DNA of 64,000 nt from CAZRNB01 sp964601355 (GTDB taxonomy: Bacteria > Planctomycetota > Phycisphaerae > Sedimentisphaerales > Anaerobacaceae). The stretch spans positions 1 to 64,000 of the forward strand of contig CAZRNB010000004.1 of assembly GCA_964601355.1 (NCBI GenBank), written 5' to 3'. This document shows, one piece after another, positions 16,480 to 24,268 of the stretch. The notes under the pieces are model-generated. The model had not been told where the DNA came from. It did no database searches and worked only from the letters and a program-made list of their open reading frames with translations. Within the stretch, counting starts at the first letter, position 1. Every line of letters begins with the position of its first letter. Both the position numbers and the translations under genes were made by a program.

Positions 16480-16946
16480 CGAAGTTAGAATTGAGAATTT
16501 AGAATTACCCGGGAGACCGGGATTTTTTCACAATAGTAGTAAGAATTGCAACCAATTCGTTCGATTCATTGGCCAGATCACTTAGCTTGGGAGCAGGAAC
16601 AACTCCGGTTTTTATCAAGAGTCTGAGCCAGTAATACGTCTCTCTGGCTTCTTTGAGAGCTATGCTGCACTTCGAGGTAAAATCAGCTTTACTTTGTCCT
16701 GCAGCGGCCTCTTCTAAGTTTGCTCCAATTGAAGTTCCTGATCGCAGAATTTGTCTTCCAAAGATTTCCGCTCCATCTTTTCTTTTTGCCAGAAACTGAT
16801 AAAGTTTAACGATTCTGCAGGCAAATGAAAATCCTCTCTCTTTCATATCTTTGTTCTTTGATTTTTTCTTATCTTGTCTCATCCTTTTTCACTCCTGACT
16901 TACAGAATCACCTTTCTAAATTCTGAATTCTAAATTCTAAATTCTT
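16480..16946. mobile_element. Candidate S23 unit B: four-helix-bundle gene between inverted AATTTAGAATT arms
   Basis: The left arm (16480-16506) reads TTAGAATTGAGAATTTAGAA. The right arm (16911-16946) is its inverse (CTAAATTCTGAATTCTAAATTC). The dialect differs completely from unit A, but the layout is the same. The right arm forms the coding end of pdxA. Mobility is inferred. Confidence 0.45.
16505..16882 (-). CDS. Four-helix-bundle protein, S23/Avd family
   Basis: The 125-residue product carries ILRSGTSIGANLEEAAAGQS (about residues 45-64) and ALKEARETYYWLRLL, diagnostic of the S23 four-helix family. It is a distant paralogue of the product at 2456-2827, sharing the RSGTSI core but little else, and its charged N-terminus (MRQDKKKSKNKDMKE) is different. 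It sits between pdxA and rsmA inside inverted quasi-repeat arms. Function unknown; proteins of this fold form pentameric bundles that can bind nucleic acid. Confidence 0.88.
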   Translation of the reverse strand: MRQDKKKSKNKDMKERGFSFACRIVKLYQFLAKRKDGAEIFGRQILRSGTSIGANLEEAAAGQSKADFTSKCSIALKEARETYYWLRLLIKTGVVPAPKLSDLANESNELVAILTTIVKKSRSPG

Positions 16947-17996
16947 TTTTGTTGTGGCCATCCTTATTGCGGTTGTAATGGCGGCCTTCATGCCGGCTGG
17001 ATTTGCAAGATTTTTACCGACGATATCGAAAGCTGTTCCGTGAGCCGGCGAGGTCCTTATTATTGGTATGCCGATAGTGATATTAACTGCATTTTCAAAA
17101 TCGAGAAGCTTAACCGGTATCATGCCCTGGTCGTGATACATTGCGACAACGCCGTCAAATTCGCCTCTACTGGCTCGCAAAAAAAGCGTATCGGCTGGGA
17201 AGGGGCCGCAGCAGTTTATTCCCTGCTCCTGTGCCAACAAAATCGCAGGTGATATTATACGCTGTTCTTCGTCGCCGAATTGTCCATTTTCGCCGGCGTG
17301 TGGATTTAGTGCGGCTACACCGATCTTAGGATTTTCCAGACCAAAGTATTCTTTCAATGCGTCGTTGAGCAAATCTATCGGCTCGAAAACGCAGCCAATT
17401 TTAAACTTGTGCCTGACTTCAAATAATGCCTCGTGGATGGTAGCAAGAGCGAGCTTCAATGGGCCGCTGATAAACATCATCACCTTTCTGGGTGATTTGC
17501 AGCGTTTGGCCAACATCTCGGTATGGCCGGGCCATTCGGCATCGGCCAGCTTCCAGCTTGTTTTGCTGACCGGCGCTGTCACTACCGCATCTATTATGCC
17601 GGCCAGGGCGGCATCAATCGCATCGAGGCAGAACCTTATTGATACCTCGCCGGCGGCCTTGCTGGGGCCTTTAATCCAGGGCGGGACGGAATATTCATCA
17701 TAATCAGCTACGACTACTTTACAGGGATAGTCCCTGCTGATTTTCTCGTGCTGGTGTCGTCCCCAAAAGGGCTCTATCTCCGCCTTATCGGCCGCGTAAC
17801 AGAGCTGCTCGTTCATACCAAAGATTATAAACTTGGCCGATTTGCGGATGATCGGGTCGGCCAGCGCTTTTACGATAACCTCCGCCCCGATGCCGGCAGG
17901 GTCGCCCATCGTTACGCCGATGACCGGCTGCTCGAATATCGAATTGTGGTTGCCATTTTTATTCATATCGTCGCCCGTTTCTCCGGGCACCAGCAA
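16908..17996 (-). CDS. pdxA: 4-hydroxythreonine-4-phosphate dehydrogenase
   Basis: PdxA acts in de novo pyridoxal 5'-phosphate synthesis. The frame starts at 17996, with a likely alternative Met at MNKNGNHNS. Motifs are VIGVTMGDPAGIGAEV near the N-terminus, the metal-binding His of WPGHTEMLAKRC, LNPHAGENGQFG, AMYHDQGMIPVK and IIRTSPAHGTAFDI. The extreme C-terminus (LEFRIQNLER) is read from the AATTTAGAATT quasi-repeat arm and is not family-typical. Confidence 0.94.
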   Translation of the reverse strand: MLVPGETGDDMNKNGNHNSIFEQPVIGVTMGDPAGIGAEVIVKALADPIIRKSAKFIIFGMNEQLCYAADKAEIEPFWGRHQHEKISRDYPCKVVVADYDEYSVPPWIKGPSKAAGEVSIRFCLDAIDAALAGIIDAVVTAPVSKTSWKLADAEWPGHTEMLAKRCKSPRKVMMFISGPLKLALATIHEALFEVRHKFKIGCVFEPIDLLNDALKEYFGLENPKIGVAALNPHAGENGQFGDEEQRIISPAILLAQEQGINCCGPFPADTLFLRASRGEFDGVVAMYHDQGMIPVKLLDFENAVNITIGIPIIRTSPAHGTAFDIVGKNLANPAGMKAAITTAIRMATTKKNLEFRIQNLER

Positions 17997-18004
17997 GCAC
18001 GAGC

Positions 18005-18062
18005 TTAGCCCACGGACCTGTGCCGTGGGTTTTAGCCCTGCCCACAGGTGGCAGGGCTAAAC
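18005..18062. repeat. GGCTAA double hairpin at the methylase end
   Basis: TTAGCCCACGG...CCGTGGGTTTTAGCCC is followed by GCCCTGCCCACAGGTGGCAGGGCTAA. The minus-strand methylase ends inside it (the TTA/TAA of its stop lies in the first stem). Confidence 0.7.
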
Positions 18063-18976
18063 AGGGTATTTCTCTCCCAAAAAACACCATTGCAGTATCC
18101 CTGAATAGTAGAATCTTCCTCAGCCATCAGCAATCTTTTCTCGGCGTAAAGACAATATTCTTCGTCTAACTCCACCATTAAAAAATTTCTTTTTAGCTTT
18201 TTTGCAGCAACACCAGCGGTTCCAACGCCGGCGAATGGATCAAAAACAATATCACCAACGTTCGAGCCGGCAAGAATAATCTTTGCGAGAAGCTTTTCCG
18301 GCTTCTGCGTCGGATGGGGCGTATTTTCCGGCATCGACCAGAAAGGAATTGTAATATCCGTCCATATATTCGAAGGGTAAGTCAATCTGTATTTTCCATT
18401 GTCTTCTTCAGTCCAGTCTTTCGGGATGCTGTTTTCACGATAGGGCGCGATTACTTTCCTTTTTAATTTGACCGCGTCTGCATTAAAGGTGAAATCATCA
18501 GAGACCGTGCAGAACCATATATCCTCGGAATTATTTTTCCAGCCCTTTTGAGCACCTCTGCCTTTTTCTCTCTCAAAGGTGATCCTGTTCCTGACAATAA
18601 AATATTTTTCGCAGAGTAAGTGAATGGCCGATGAAGACCGCCAGTCGCCGCAGATGTATATTGATGCGCTGGGCTTCAGTAATCTTATGAGCTTTTCCAG
18701 CCAGGACTCCATCCAGCCCATATATTGTGTGACCGAGGTCTGCTTAAATGAGCTGGTATTGAAGGTCTTGGTTAAATTATAAGGCGGGTCGATAAAAAGA
18801 AGGTCCACAAATCGTGATGGAAGCAAATCCGCTACCTTGAAAATATCTGCGTTAATAATTTTGTTCAGGATTTGTCCAGGCGATGCAGGACAATCTAACT
18901 TGAGCAAGTTAAGCCGACAGATTTCCCTATCTTTGTCAGTTAGCGTTATTGTGCGATTTCGCGGCGCTTTTGTCAT
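18032..18976 (-). CDS. DNA adenine methyltransferase, DPPY type (apparently solitary)
   Basis: Catalytic motif DLLFIDPPYNL (about residues 64-74) comes before the SAM-binding FDPFAGVGTAGVAA, the order of beta-class amino-methyltransferases. DPPY favours N6-adenine methylation. HPTQKPEKLL is also present. No endonuclease adjoins it on this strand; a full restriction-modification island starts 1.6 kb away on the other strand. The last residues (SPATCGQG) come from a repeat hairpin. It could be an orphan regulatory methylase. Confidence 0.88.
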   Translation of the reverse strand: MTKAPRNRTITLTDKDREICRLNLLKLDCPASPGQILNKIINADIFKVADLLPSRFVDLLFIDPPYNLTKTFNTSSFKQTSVTQYMGWMESWLEKLIRLLKPSASIYICGDWRSSSAIHLLCEKYFIVRNRITFEREKGRGAQKGWKNNSEDIWFCTVSDDFTFNADAVKLKRKVIAPYRENSIPKDWTEEDNGKYRLTYPSNIWTDITIPFWSMPENTPHPTQKPEKLLAKIILAGSNVGDIVFDPFAGVGTAGVAAKKLKRNFLMVELDEEYCLYAEKRLLMAEEDSTIQGYCNGVFWERNTLFSPATCGQG

Positions 18977-18979
18977 CGG

Positions 18980-19678
18980 TTAAAAACCCAATTGTTTTAA
19001 TTTCTCTACGGTCAGCGTTTGCTCACGAGGCATAACTTTATCAAGCTGTTTTTTTATTGTCTTTACGATGATATCGGTCTCGATATTCACGACGTCGCCG
19101 ATTTTCGCTGTGCCAAGTGTGGTTTTTTTCAGCGTTTCAGGTATCAGAGCAACGCTGAATCCGTGGCTGGTTATGCTTGCTATCGTCAGGCTTATTCCAT
19201 CAACCGCCACCGAGCCTTTTACGACCATAAGGTCGAGCAGCTCCGGCTCGGCTGCAAATTCAATATCAGCGAATTCATCCTTCGTAGCAGCGCTGCTGCG
19301 GAGAACGGATTCGCCGTGTTTATTGATTGACCTGACCGTTGCTGTGCCATCAACATGGCCCTGGACGAAATGTCCGCCGAAGCGGTCTGTAGCCTTCATC
19401 GCCCGCTCAACATTGACAAGCGAGCCGGGCTTTAATTTGCCCAAAGTTGTTTTTGCCAACGTTTCGGTGCTTATATCAAACCCCGCAACATGTTTAGCCC
19501 CGTGTTTTAACACGGGATCAAGTTCGGATATTGTTAGGCAAACGCCGTTTATTGCGATGCTGTCGCCGATTTTACAGTCTCCAGCCAAGCCGCTCAAATC
19601 AACGGCCAGTGCAGCGCCACCGCCGCTGTTGCGGATGGATTTAACCGTGCAAACTGCCTCTATAAGTCCGGTGAACAT
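18980..19678 (-). CDS. ribE: Riboflavin synthase alpha chain
   Basis: The enzyme converts two lumazines to riboflavin. Start MFTGLIEAVC is chosen by homology (232 residues). The two lumazine-binding repeats are visible: GDSIAINGVCLTI with FGGHFVQGHVDG, and VAVDGISLTIAS. Residues 53-63 (LDPVLKHGAKH) lie where other family members have a short loop before STETLAKTTLG. They are encoded by the TTTAGCCCCGTG...CACGGGATC palindrome, an in-frame insertion into an essential enzyme. Confidence 0.94.
   Translation of the reverse strand: MFTGLIEAVCTVKSIRNSGGGAALAVDLSGLAGDCKIGDSIAINGVCLTISELDPVLKHGAKHVAGFDISTETLAKTTLGKLKPGSLVNVERAMKATDRFGGHFVQGHVDGTATVRSINKHGESVLRSSAATKDEFADIEFAAEPELLDLMVVKGSVAVDGISLTIASITSHGFSVALIPETLKKTTLGTAKIGDVVNIETDIIVKTIKKQLDKVMPREQTLTVEKLKQLGF
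19490..19521. repeat. GGCTAAA palindrome inside ribE
   Basis: TTTAGCCCCGTGTT and AACACGGGATC form a hairpin of the same family as the intergenic elements at 34364, 35909 and 44917. It is read in frame. Confidence 0.8.
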
Positions 19679-19763
19679 TTGAGTTAACCATTTACTATTG
19701 ATAAAATTATTCAAGTCGTTACAATCAATTATAAGTAGTCTATCGTCAATAATCAATTACCAA

Positions 19764-19829
19764 TTGTTTGTCGTTCATTGTTGAGAGTTCATCGATGAAC
19801 TACGAACTATGAACTATGAACGAACCTGG
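19764..19829. repeat. Solo quasi-repeat hairpin (GAACTATGAAC dialect)
   Basis: GTTCATTGTTGAGAGTTCATC on the left is answered by GAACTACGAACTATGAACTA on the right. It lies in the divergent space between ribE and the membrane-protein gene. Confidence 0.75.
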
Positions 19830-19847
19830 TTATTGAAAGGTGATAAT

Positions 19848-20474
19848 ATGAATACATTTTGGTTAAAAATAGCCGGGCTTGCGATCGTTGCCGTGATCAT
19901 AATCGTAGCGATCGGGAAGTTCAGATCGGGTAAGCCTACACCCTCGCAGGTGGAGAAATCGAAATCATTCTACGACATGGCTGACCGGGATAAGCAGTTC
20001 CTTAAGGAGCCGAAAGCAGCCGATGATCAGAAGGCTAAGCAACAGCAGGAACCAGCACCAGAAGCACAGGCACAGACGGCGCAACAGCCCACCCAAGCTC
20101 CCGCCCAGCCCGCTGGACGCACCCCCGGAGTCGTCCTGCCAAGCGACATCAAAGGGCCGACCACGCTGCATTTCAAGCCGCTTGAGGAAATGGATGACAT
20201 TCAGGCACAGGAACTGCTGCCCTGGGCTGTTGCCGGGCGGAGCATCGGCAGGCTGCCCTTCCTGCAGTATGGCCTAATGGTGAAAGCCTGCCGGCAGATC
20301 GAGGAACGCTGGCCTGATAGCTGGTACACCTTCCGGGCAAAGCAAATGTTGGAAGAGATCTCGCAGCGTTACGCTGCCAACTACAAGATCACAGAAAAGG
20401 AGTTGGATATCAGCCGATTCATGAAACCAAGGCGGGGCACCGAGCCTCGTACCGTGGAGCCAATACGTCGATGA
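19848..20474 (+). CDS. Membrane-anchored protein of unknown function
   Basis: The start at 19848 follows GAAAGGTGATA. Residues 5-24 form one transmembrane helix (LKIAGLAIVAVIIIVAIGKF), then a Gln/Ala/Pro-rich linker (about 60-100) and a compact C-terminal domain (about 110-195) with many aromatic and charged residues. No catalytic motif is recognised. Its stop codon overlaps the ATG of a 40-codon remnant of a thymidylate-synthase-like gene (ATGA), so the original operon probably continued into that enzyme. Confidence 0.7.
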   Translation: MNTFWLKIAGLAIVAVIIIVAIGKFRSGKPTPSQVEKSKSFYDMADRDKQFLKEPKAADDQKAKQQQEPAPEAQAQTAQQPTQAPAQPAGRTPGVVLPSDIKGPTTLHFKPLEEMDDIQAQELLPWAVAGRSIGRLPFLQYGLMVKACRQIEERWPDSWYTFRAKQMLEEISQRYAANYKITEKELDISRFMKPRRGTEPRTVEPIRR

Positions 20475-20593
20475 CCGCAAACAATGGAATGATCCCAGCC
20501 ATTTCTATAACCGCTGATTGCCTGCCGGAGAAATACCACATAATGTACAATATAAAAACAGAGGAAACCGACCTGAGCAGCTTCTACGAATAA
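20471..20593 (+). pseudogene. 5' remnant of a thymidylate-synthase-like gene
   Basis: The 40-codon frame starts in an ATGA overlap with the previous gene. Residues 6-20 (GMIPAISITADCLPE) match residues 7-21 of the full gene at 23336 (GNIPIISITADCLPE). After CLPE the two diverge and this copy stops. The restriction-modification genes follow at once, suggesting that the island arrived at this gene start. Confidence 0.75.
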
Positions 20594-20602
20594 AGATGGA
20601 CT

Positions 20603-21601
20603 ATGTTTATGGATAATTTGTTCAGGCACAACCTGCCGGATGTCAAGGATAGTTTCAGGGAAGACGCCAGAATAGTCCTTTATAAAGGCGATTGCTTAGA
20701 TGCGCTAAGCGATATCCCGGCGGGTTGTATTCAGCTTGTGATTACATCACCACCATACAACATAGGCAAGTCTTATGAGCATAGCACAACTCTTGAGGAA
20801 TATTTAAAAACGATGAAGACGGTTCTTTCGGAATTGACAAGAGTGCTATCGCCTCATGGAAGTCTTTGCTGGCAAGTCGGCAATTACGTGGAAAAAGGCG
20901 AGGTGTTTCCGCTTGACGTATACTTCTACCCTCTATTCAAAGAGCTTGGATTAAATCTTAGGAATCGAATTATCTGGCATTTCAATCATGGACTACATGC
21001 TTCGAAACGTTTCTCCGGTCGATATGAAACCATACTATGGTTCACTAAAACCGATGAATATATTTTCAACCTTGATTCTGTGCGTGTTCCATCCAAATAT
21101 CCTGGCAAGAGGCACTTCAAAGGACCCAAAAAAGGACTTCCTTCGTGCAATCCCAAAGGAAAGAATCCATCTGATATTTGGGAAATTGTCGCTGATGACT
21201 GGGAAAAAGAAATGTGGGATATACCCAATGTAAAATCAAATCATCCTGAAAAAACGATTCATCCGTGCCAGTTTCCTATTGAATTGGTGGAGCGTTGTGT
21301 TCTTGCCCTAACAAACGAGGATGATTGGGTGCTCGACCCATTCGCGGGAGTCGGCTCTGCTTTAATCGCAGCTATTATGCACAATCGGCGAGTAATAGGG
21401 TGCGAAAAGGAATTCGAATATGTAAAAATCACACGCGAGAGGATAAATGAATACTACTTGGGGGCTTTGCGCATTCGTCCAATTGGAAAACCTATCCACG
21501 AACCGAACGGAAGAGAGAAGGTATGCCAAATTCCACCCGAATGGGTCACAAGGAAAAAAGTGAGTATCAGCAAAATTGATATGCAAGAGGCTCGTATTTA
21601 A
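20603..21601 (+). CDS. DNA methyltransferase M1 of a type II system (SPPY)
   Basis: Catalytic motif LVITSPPYNIGKSY (about residues 43-56) precedes the SAM site VLDPFAGVGSALIAA; SPPY suggests N4-cytosine or N6-adenine methylation. The target-recognition region lies between them. The length of 332 residues is normal. It is the first gene of a compact three-gene island (M1, M2, R). Codon use is more A/T-rich than in ftsK or nfnB, consistent with horizontal arrival. Confidence 0.9.
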   Translation: MFMDNLFRHNLPDVKDSFREDARIVLYKGDCLDALSDIPAGCIQLVITSPPYNIGKSYEHSTTLEEYLKTMKTVLSELTRVLSPHGSLCWQVGNYVEKGEVFPLDVYFYPLFKELGLNLRNRIIWHFNHGLHASKRFSGRYETILWFTKTDEYIFNLDSVRVPSKYPGKRHFKGPKKGLPSCNPKGKNPSDIWEIVADDWEKEMWDIPNVKSNHPEKTIHPCQFPIELVERCVLALTNEDDWVLDPFAGVGSALIAAIMHNRRVIGCEKEFEYVKITRERINEYYLGALRIRPIGKPIHEPNGREKVCQIPPEWVTRKKVSISKIDMQEARI

Positions 21602-21677
21602 ATTGCAGGAATATTATAATTTTTTGCGATAGTAAGGAAACATTGTTGAATTTTTTGCATAGGAGAGTAACTGAGCA

Positions 21678-22544
21678 ATGGAGGTAACAGCAAGGTTAAT
21701 TTTGGGCGATTGCCGTGAGGAACTGAAGCGGTTGAAGGAAAAATCGATTGATCTAATTTTCACATCTCCTCCTTACTGCGACAGCCGGCAAAAAACTTAT
21801 GGCGGCATCCATCCGGATAAATATGTGGAATGGTTTCTGCCTATCACTAAAGAGTTATTGAGAGTTTTAAAACCGGAAGGTACTTTCATTCTCAATATCA
21901 AAGAAAGAGTGGTAGAGGGCGAACGCCATACATACGTGCTTCAATTGATAATAGAGATGAGAAAACAAGGCTGGCTCTGGACGGAAGAATTCATTTGGCA
22001 TAAAAAGAATTGCTACCCCGGTAAATGGCCTAACCGGTTTAGAGATGCCTGGGAGAGATTACTTCAGTTTAATAAGAGCAAAAAATTTAATATGTATCAG
22101 GAAGTGGTGATGTTGCCTGTTGGTGATTGGGCAGAGACGCGATTGAGAAATCTTAGTCAGGCCGACAAAATCAGAGACAACGCCAAAAACGGCAGCGGTT
22201 TTGGTAAAAATGTCTCTCACTGGCTTAACAGGAATATGGTTTATCCGACAAACGTTTTGCACCTAGCAACTGAATGCAGCAATAGAGAGCATAGCGCTGT
22301 TTTTCCAGAGGCTTTACCTGCGTGGTTCATAAAGCTCTTTACAAAGGAAGGCGAGACGGTACTTGATCCATTTATGGGTTCGGGAACAACCTTATTGGCT
22401 GCTCAAAACTTGATGAGAAACTCCATAGGAATCGAGATTTTACCGGAGTATCATGAGATGGCAAAGACCAAGATGAAGCAAGAAACCCAAGAAAAACGGC
22501 TCTTTGATAACAAAGTGATTTATGAAACAGTTGGATCTAAATGA
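21678..22544 (+). CDS. DNA methyltransferase M2 of a type II system (SPPY)
   Basis: LIFTSPPYCDSR (about residues 28-39) is followed late in the protein by VLDPFMGSGTTLLAAQN, again the SPPY-then-SAM order. It overlaps the start of the restriction gene by 23 bases. Two methylases serving one endonuclease are seen when each modifies a different strand or position, or when one has a protective role. Preceded by AGGAG seven to ten bases from the ATG. Confidence 0.9.
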   Translation: MEVTARLILGDCREELKRLKEKSIDLIFTSPPYCDSRQKTYGGIHPDKYVEWFLPITKELLRVLKPEGTFILNIKERVVEGERHTYVLQLIIEMRKQGWLWTEEFIWHKKNCYPGKWPNRFRDAWERLLQFNKSKKFNMYQEVVMLPVGDWAETRLRNLSQADKIRDNAKNGSGFGKNVSHWLNRNMVYPTNVLHLATECSNREHSAVFPEALPAWFIKLFTKEGETVLDPFMGSGTTLLAAQNLMRNSIGIEILPEYHEMAKTKMKQETQEKRLFDNKVIYETVGSK

Positions 22545-23298
22545 CGTTGTAAGGTATATAGAAAATAACATAAGTACCTTTCATGCTAAAAGGCTTGATA
22601 GTTTGCAAAGCCTCAAGCTGCGCATAATACTAAAAAGGAAGAATCCATATCTTTTCAAAGCCAAAAATATCCTTACTTCTCAGGATATTGTAAAGGTTTT
22701 GCTGGATGCTTATCTTTCATCACAGGAAGAAACCATTTTCGGAGACTTTCTTGAACAACTGGCAATATTTGTCTGTGAGAAAGTTTATGGTGGTGTAAAA
22801 TCGTCTGCCGAAGGAATCGACCTGGAATTTGAAAAAGATGGTGTCAAGTATATTATAATTATAAAGTCGGGTCCAAACTGGGGAAACAGCCGTCAAATTG
22901 CTGCGATGAAAAGAGATTTCAATAAAGCGAAAAAGATATTGCGCACTAATTCTCCAGATAAAAACATTGTGGCTATATGTGGGTGCGGCTACGGTCGAGA
23001 TAATAAACCGGACAAAGGAGAGTATCTAAAATACTGCGGTCAAAAATTCTGGGAGTTTATTTCCGGTAATGAATTTCTTTACACCGAAATTATTGAGCCT
23101 CTTGGCCATAAAGCAAAAGAGAGAAACGAAAAATTTCTGGATTCGTACTCGCAGATAATCAACAAGTTCACTATGGAATTTGCCAATGAGTTTTGTACAA
23201 ATAACAAAATAGACTGGGAAAAGCTGGTCAAATTCAATTCATCAATCGTTTCACCTAAAAGAATTACAAAGAAAACCGCGAAACAGGGAGAGGTATAG
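22522..23298 (+). CDS. Type II restriction endonuclease, PmeII family
   Basis: NPYLFKAKNI, AYLSSQEETIFGDFLE, GIDLEFEKDGVKYIIIIKSG, NWGNSRQIAAMK and GYGRDNKPDKGEYLKYCGQK are the strongly conserved blocks I know from PmeII-type endonucleases. GIDLEF with IKSG would be the PD-(D/E)xK core, the second acidic position being Ile. It would cut unmodified DNA at a palindromic site. The site itself cannot be read from sequence. It overlaps M2, giving coupled expression after the methylases. Confidence 0.85.
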   Translation: MKQLDLNDVVRYIENNISTFHAKRLDSLQSLKLRIILKRKNPYLFKAKNILTSQDIVKVLLDAYLSSQEETIFGDFLEQLAIFVCEKVYGGVKSSAEGIDLEFEKDGVKYIIIIKSGPNWGNSRQIAAMKRDFNKAKKILRTNSPDKNIVAICGCGYGRDNKPDKGEYLKYCGQKFWEFISGNEFLYTEIIEPLGHKAKERNEKFLDSYSQIINKFTMEFANEFCTNNKIDWEKLVKFNSSIVSPKRITKKTAKQGEV

Positions 23299-23335
23299 CC
23301 AATTGAATAACGTACCATTTCATGGAGGATTGTTA

Positions 23336-24211
23336 ATGACTGATATTGTAACGGGAAATATACCTATAATTTCAATCACCGCTGATTGTCTGCCGGAGGC
23401 GTGGGAGAAAGCTGTTTTAGCGGTATGGGATAAAGGACTCGAAATCAAAACCCAATACGACAAAACCGACGACCCGCCGAGCAAAGACGCCACCGTTATC
23501 ATCACAATAAACGACCCATTCCGTGAGCCGAGGATACATAAGAACTTCCCCGGCGGGCCGGAAGAGCTTGAATCATATCGTCAGGAAGTAGTTAACGGCA
23601 TTCACGACCACTGGATCGACCCCGCTGCCGGCAAATGGACATACACTTACCACGAACGTCTGTGTTCATACTCATCGAGTATCCAGTATCCGGCATCCAG
23701 TATCGAGAAGGTCGATCAGATTCAATATATCGTTGATTGCCTTTCACAGGCCGGTCACAGCCGGCGAGCGCAGGCAATAACCTGGATGCCGACCGCCGAC
23801 CCGGGTACGGAGCATCCGCCGTGTCTTCAGCGAATCTGGTGCAGGCTTATCGCAAATGAGGCGGGCGAATTGTCACTTAATATGAACACGCACTGGAGAA
23901 GCCGAGACCTCTATAAGGCCTGGTTTATGAATGTCTATGCGATAACCGACCTTCAAAGACTAATTGCCGGGCGGATATCTCAAAAAAGGGGCGAGCCGGT
24001 CAAAGTGGGTAGATACGTTGATATAAGTGATTCGCTGCACATCTACGGCAGCTACTTCAACGAGGTATCCAAGGAAGTGGAAAAGATGCGCAAAAGCCCA
24101 TTTACTCAGCGAGCCTGGCCGAGCACTCATCCGGCCTTTGTCGCCTGTACGCAAGAGGCAAGAGAAAAACTGGCCAAAGACCCGGATTGGTACGCAAAAG
24201 CCAGAGGATGA
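23336..24211 (+). CDS. Thymidylate-synthase-like protein
   Basis: The ATG at 23336 follows GGAGG at a good distance. RRAQAITWMP (143-152), PPCLQRIW with the candidate catalytic Cys163, LNMNTHWRSRDLYKAWF and SLHIYGSYFNEV are the thymidylate-synthase fold in its archaeal-type form. It would methylate or hydroxymethylate a pyrimidine nucleotide. Residues 112-124 (SSSIQYPASSIEK) come from an in-frame ATCCAGTATCCGGCATCCAG quasi-repeat. A 40-codon remnant of a related gene lies upstream of the restriction island. Confidence 0.78.
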   Translation: MTDIVTGNIPIISITADCLPEAWEKAVLAVWDKGLEIKTQYDKTDDPPSKDATVIITINDPFREPRIHKNFPGGPEELESYRQEVVNGIHDHWIDPAAGKWTYTYHERLCSYSSSIQYPASSIEKVDQIQYIVDCLSQAGHSRRAQAITWMPTADPGTEHPPCLQRIWCRLIANEAGELSLNMNTHWRSRDLYKAWFMNVYAITDLQRLIAGRISQKRGEPVKVGRYVDISDSLHIYGSYFNEVSKEVEKMRKSPFTQRAWPSTHPAFVACTQEAREKLAKDPDWYAKARG

Positions 24212-24251
24212 ACGTGAAGCGTATCTCGTGAAGCGTGAAGCGAATATACAA
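24206..24251 (+). repeat. GTGAAGCG quasi-repeat tract
   Basis: GAACGTGAAGCG, TCGTGAAGCG and TGAAGCGAA occur in a row between two genes, without a clear inverted arm. Confidence 0.6.
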
Positions 24252-24268
24252 AAAAGAGGAGTAAAAAA

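Noticed and set aside
2456..16882. Diversity-generating retroelement (Avd-like genes present)
   Set aside because: No reverse transcriptase, template repeat or variable repeat was found in the window.
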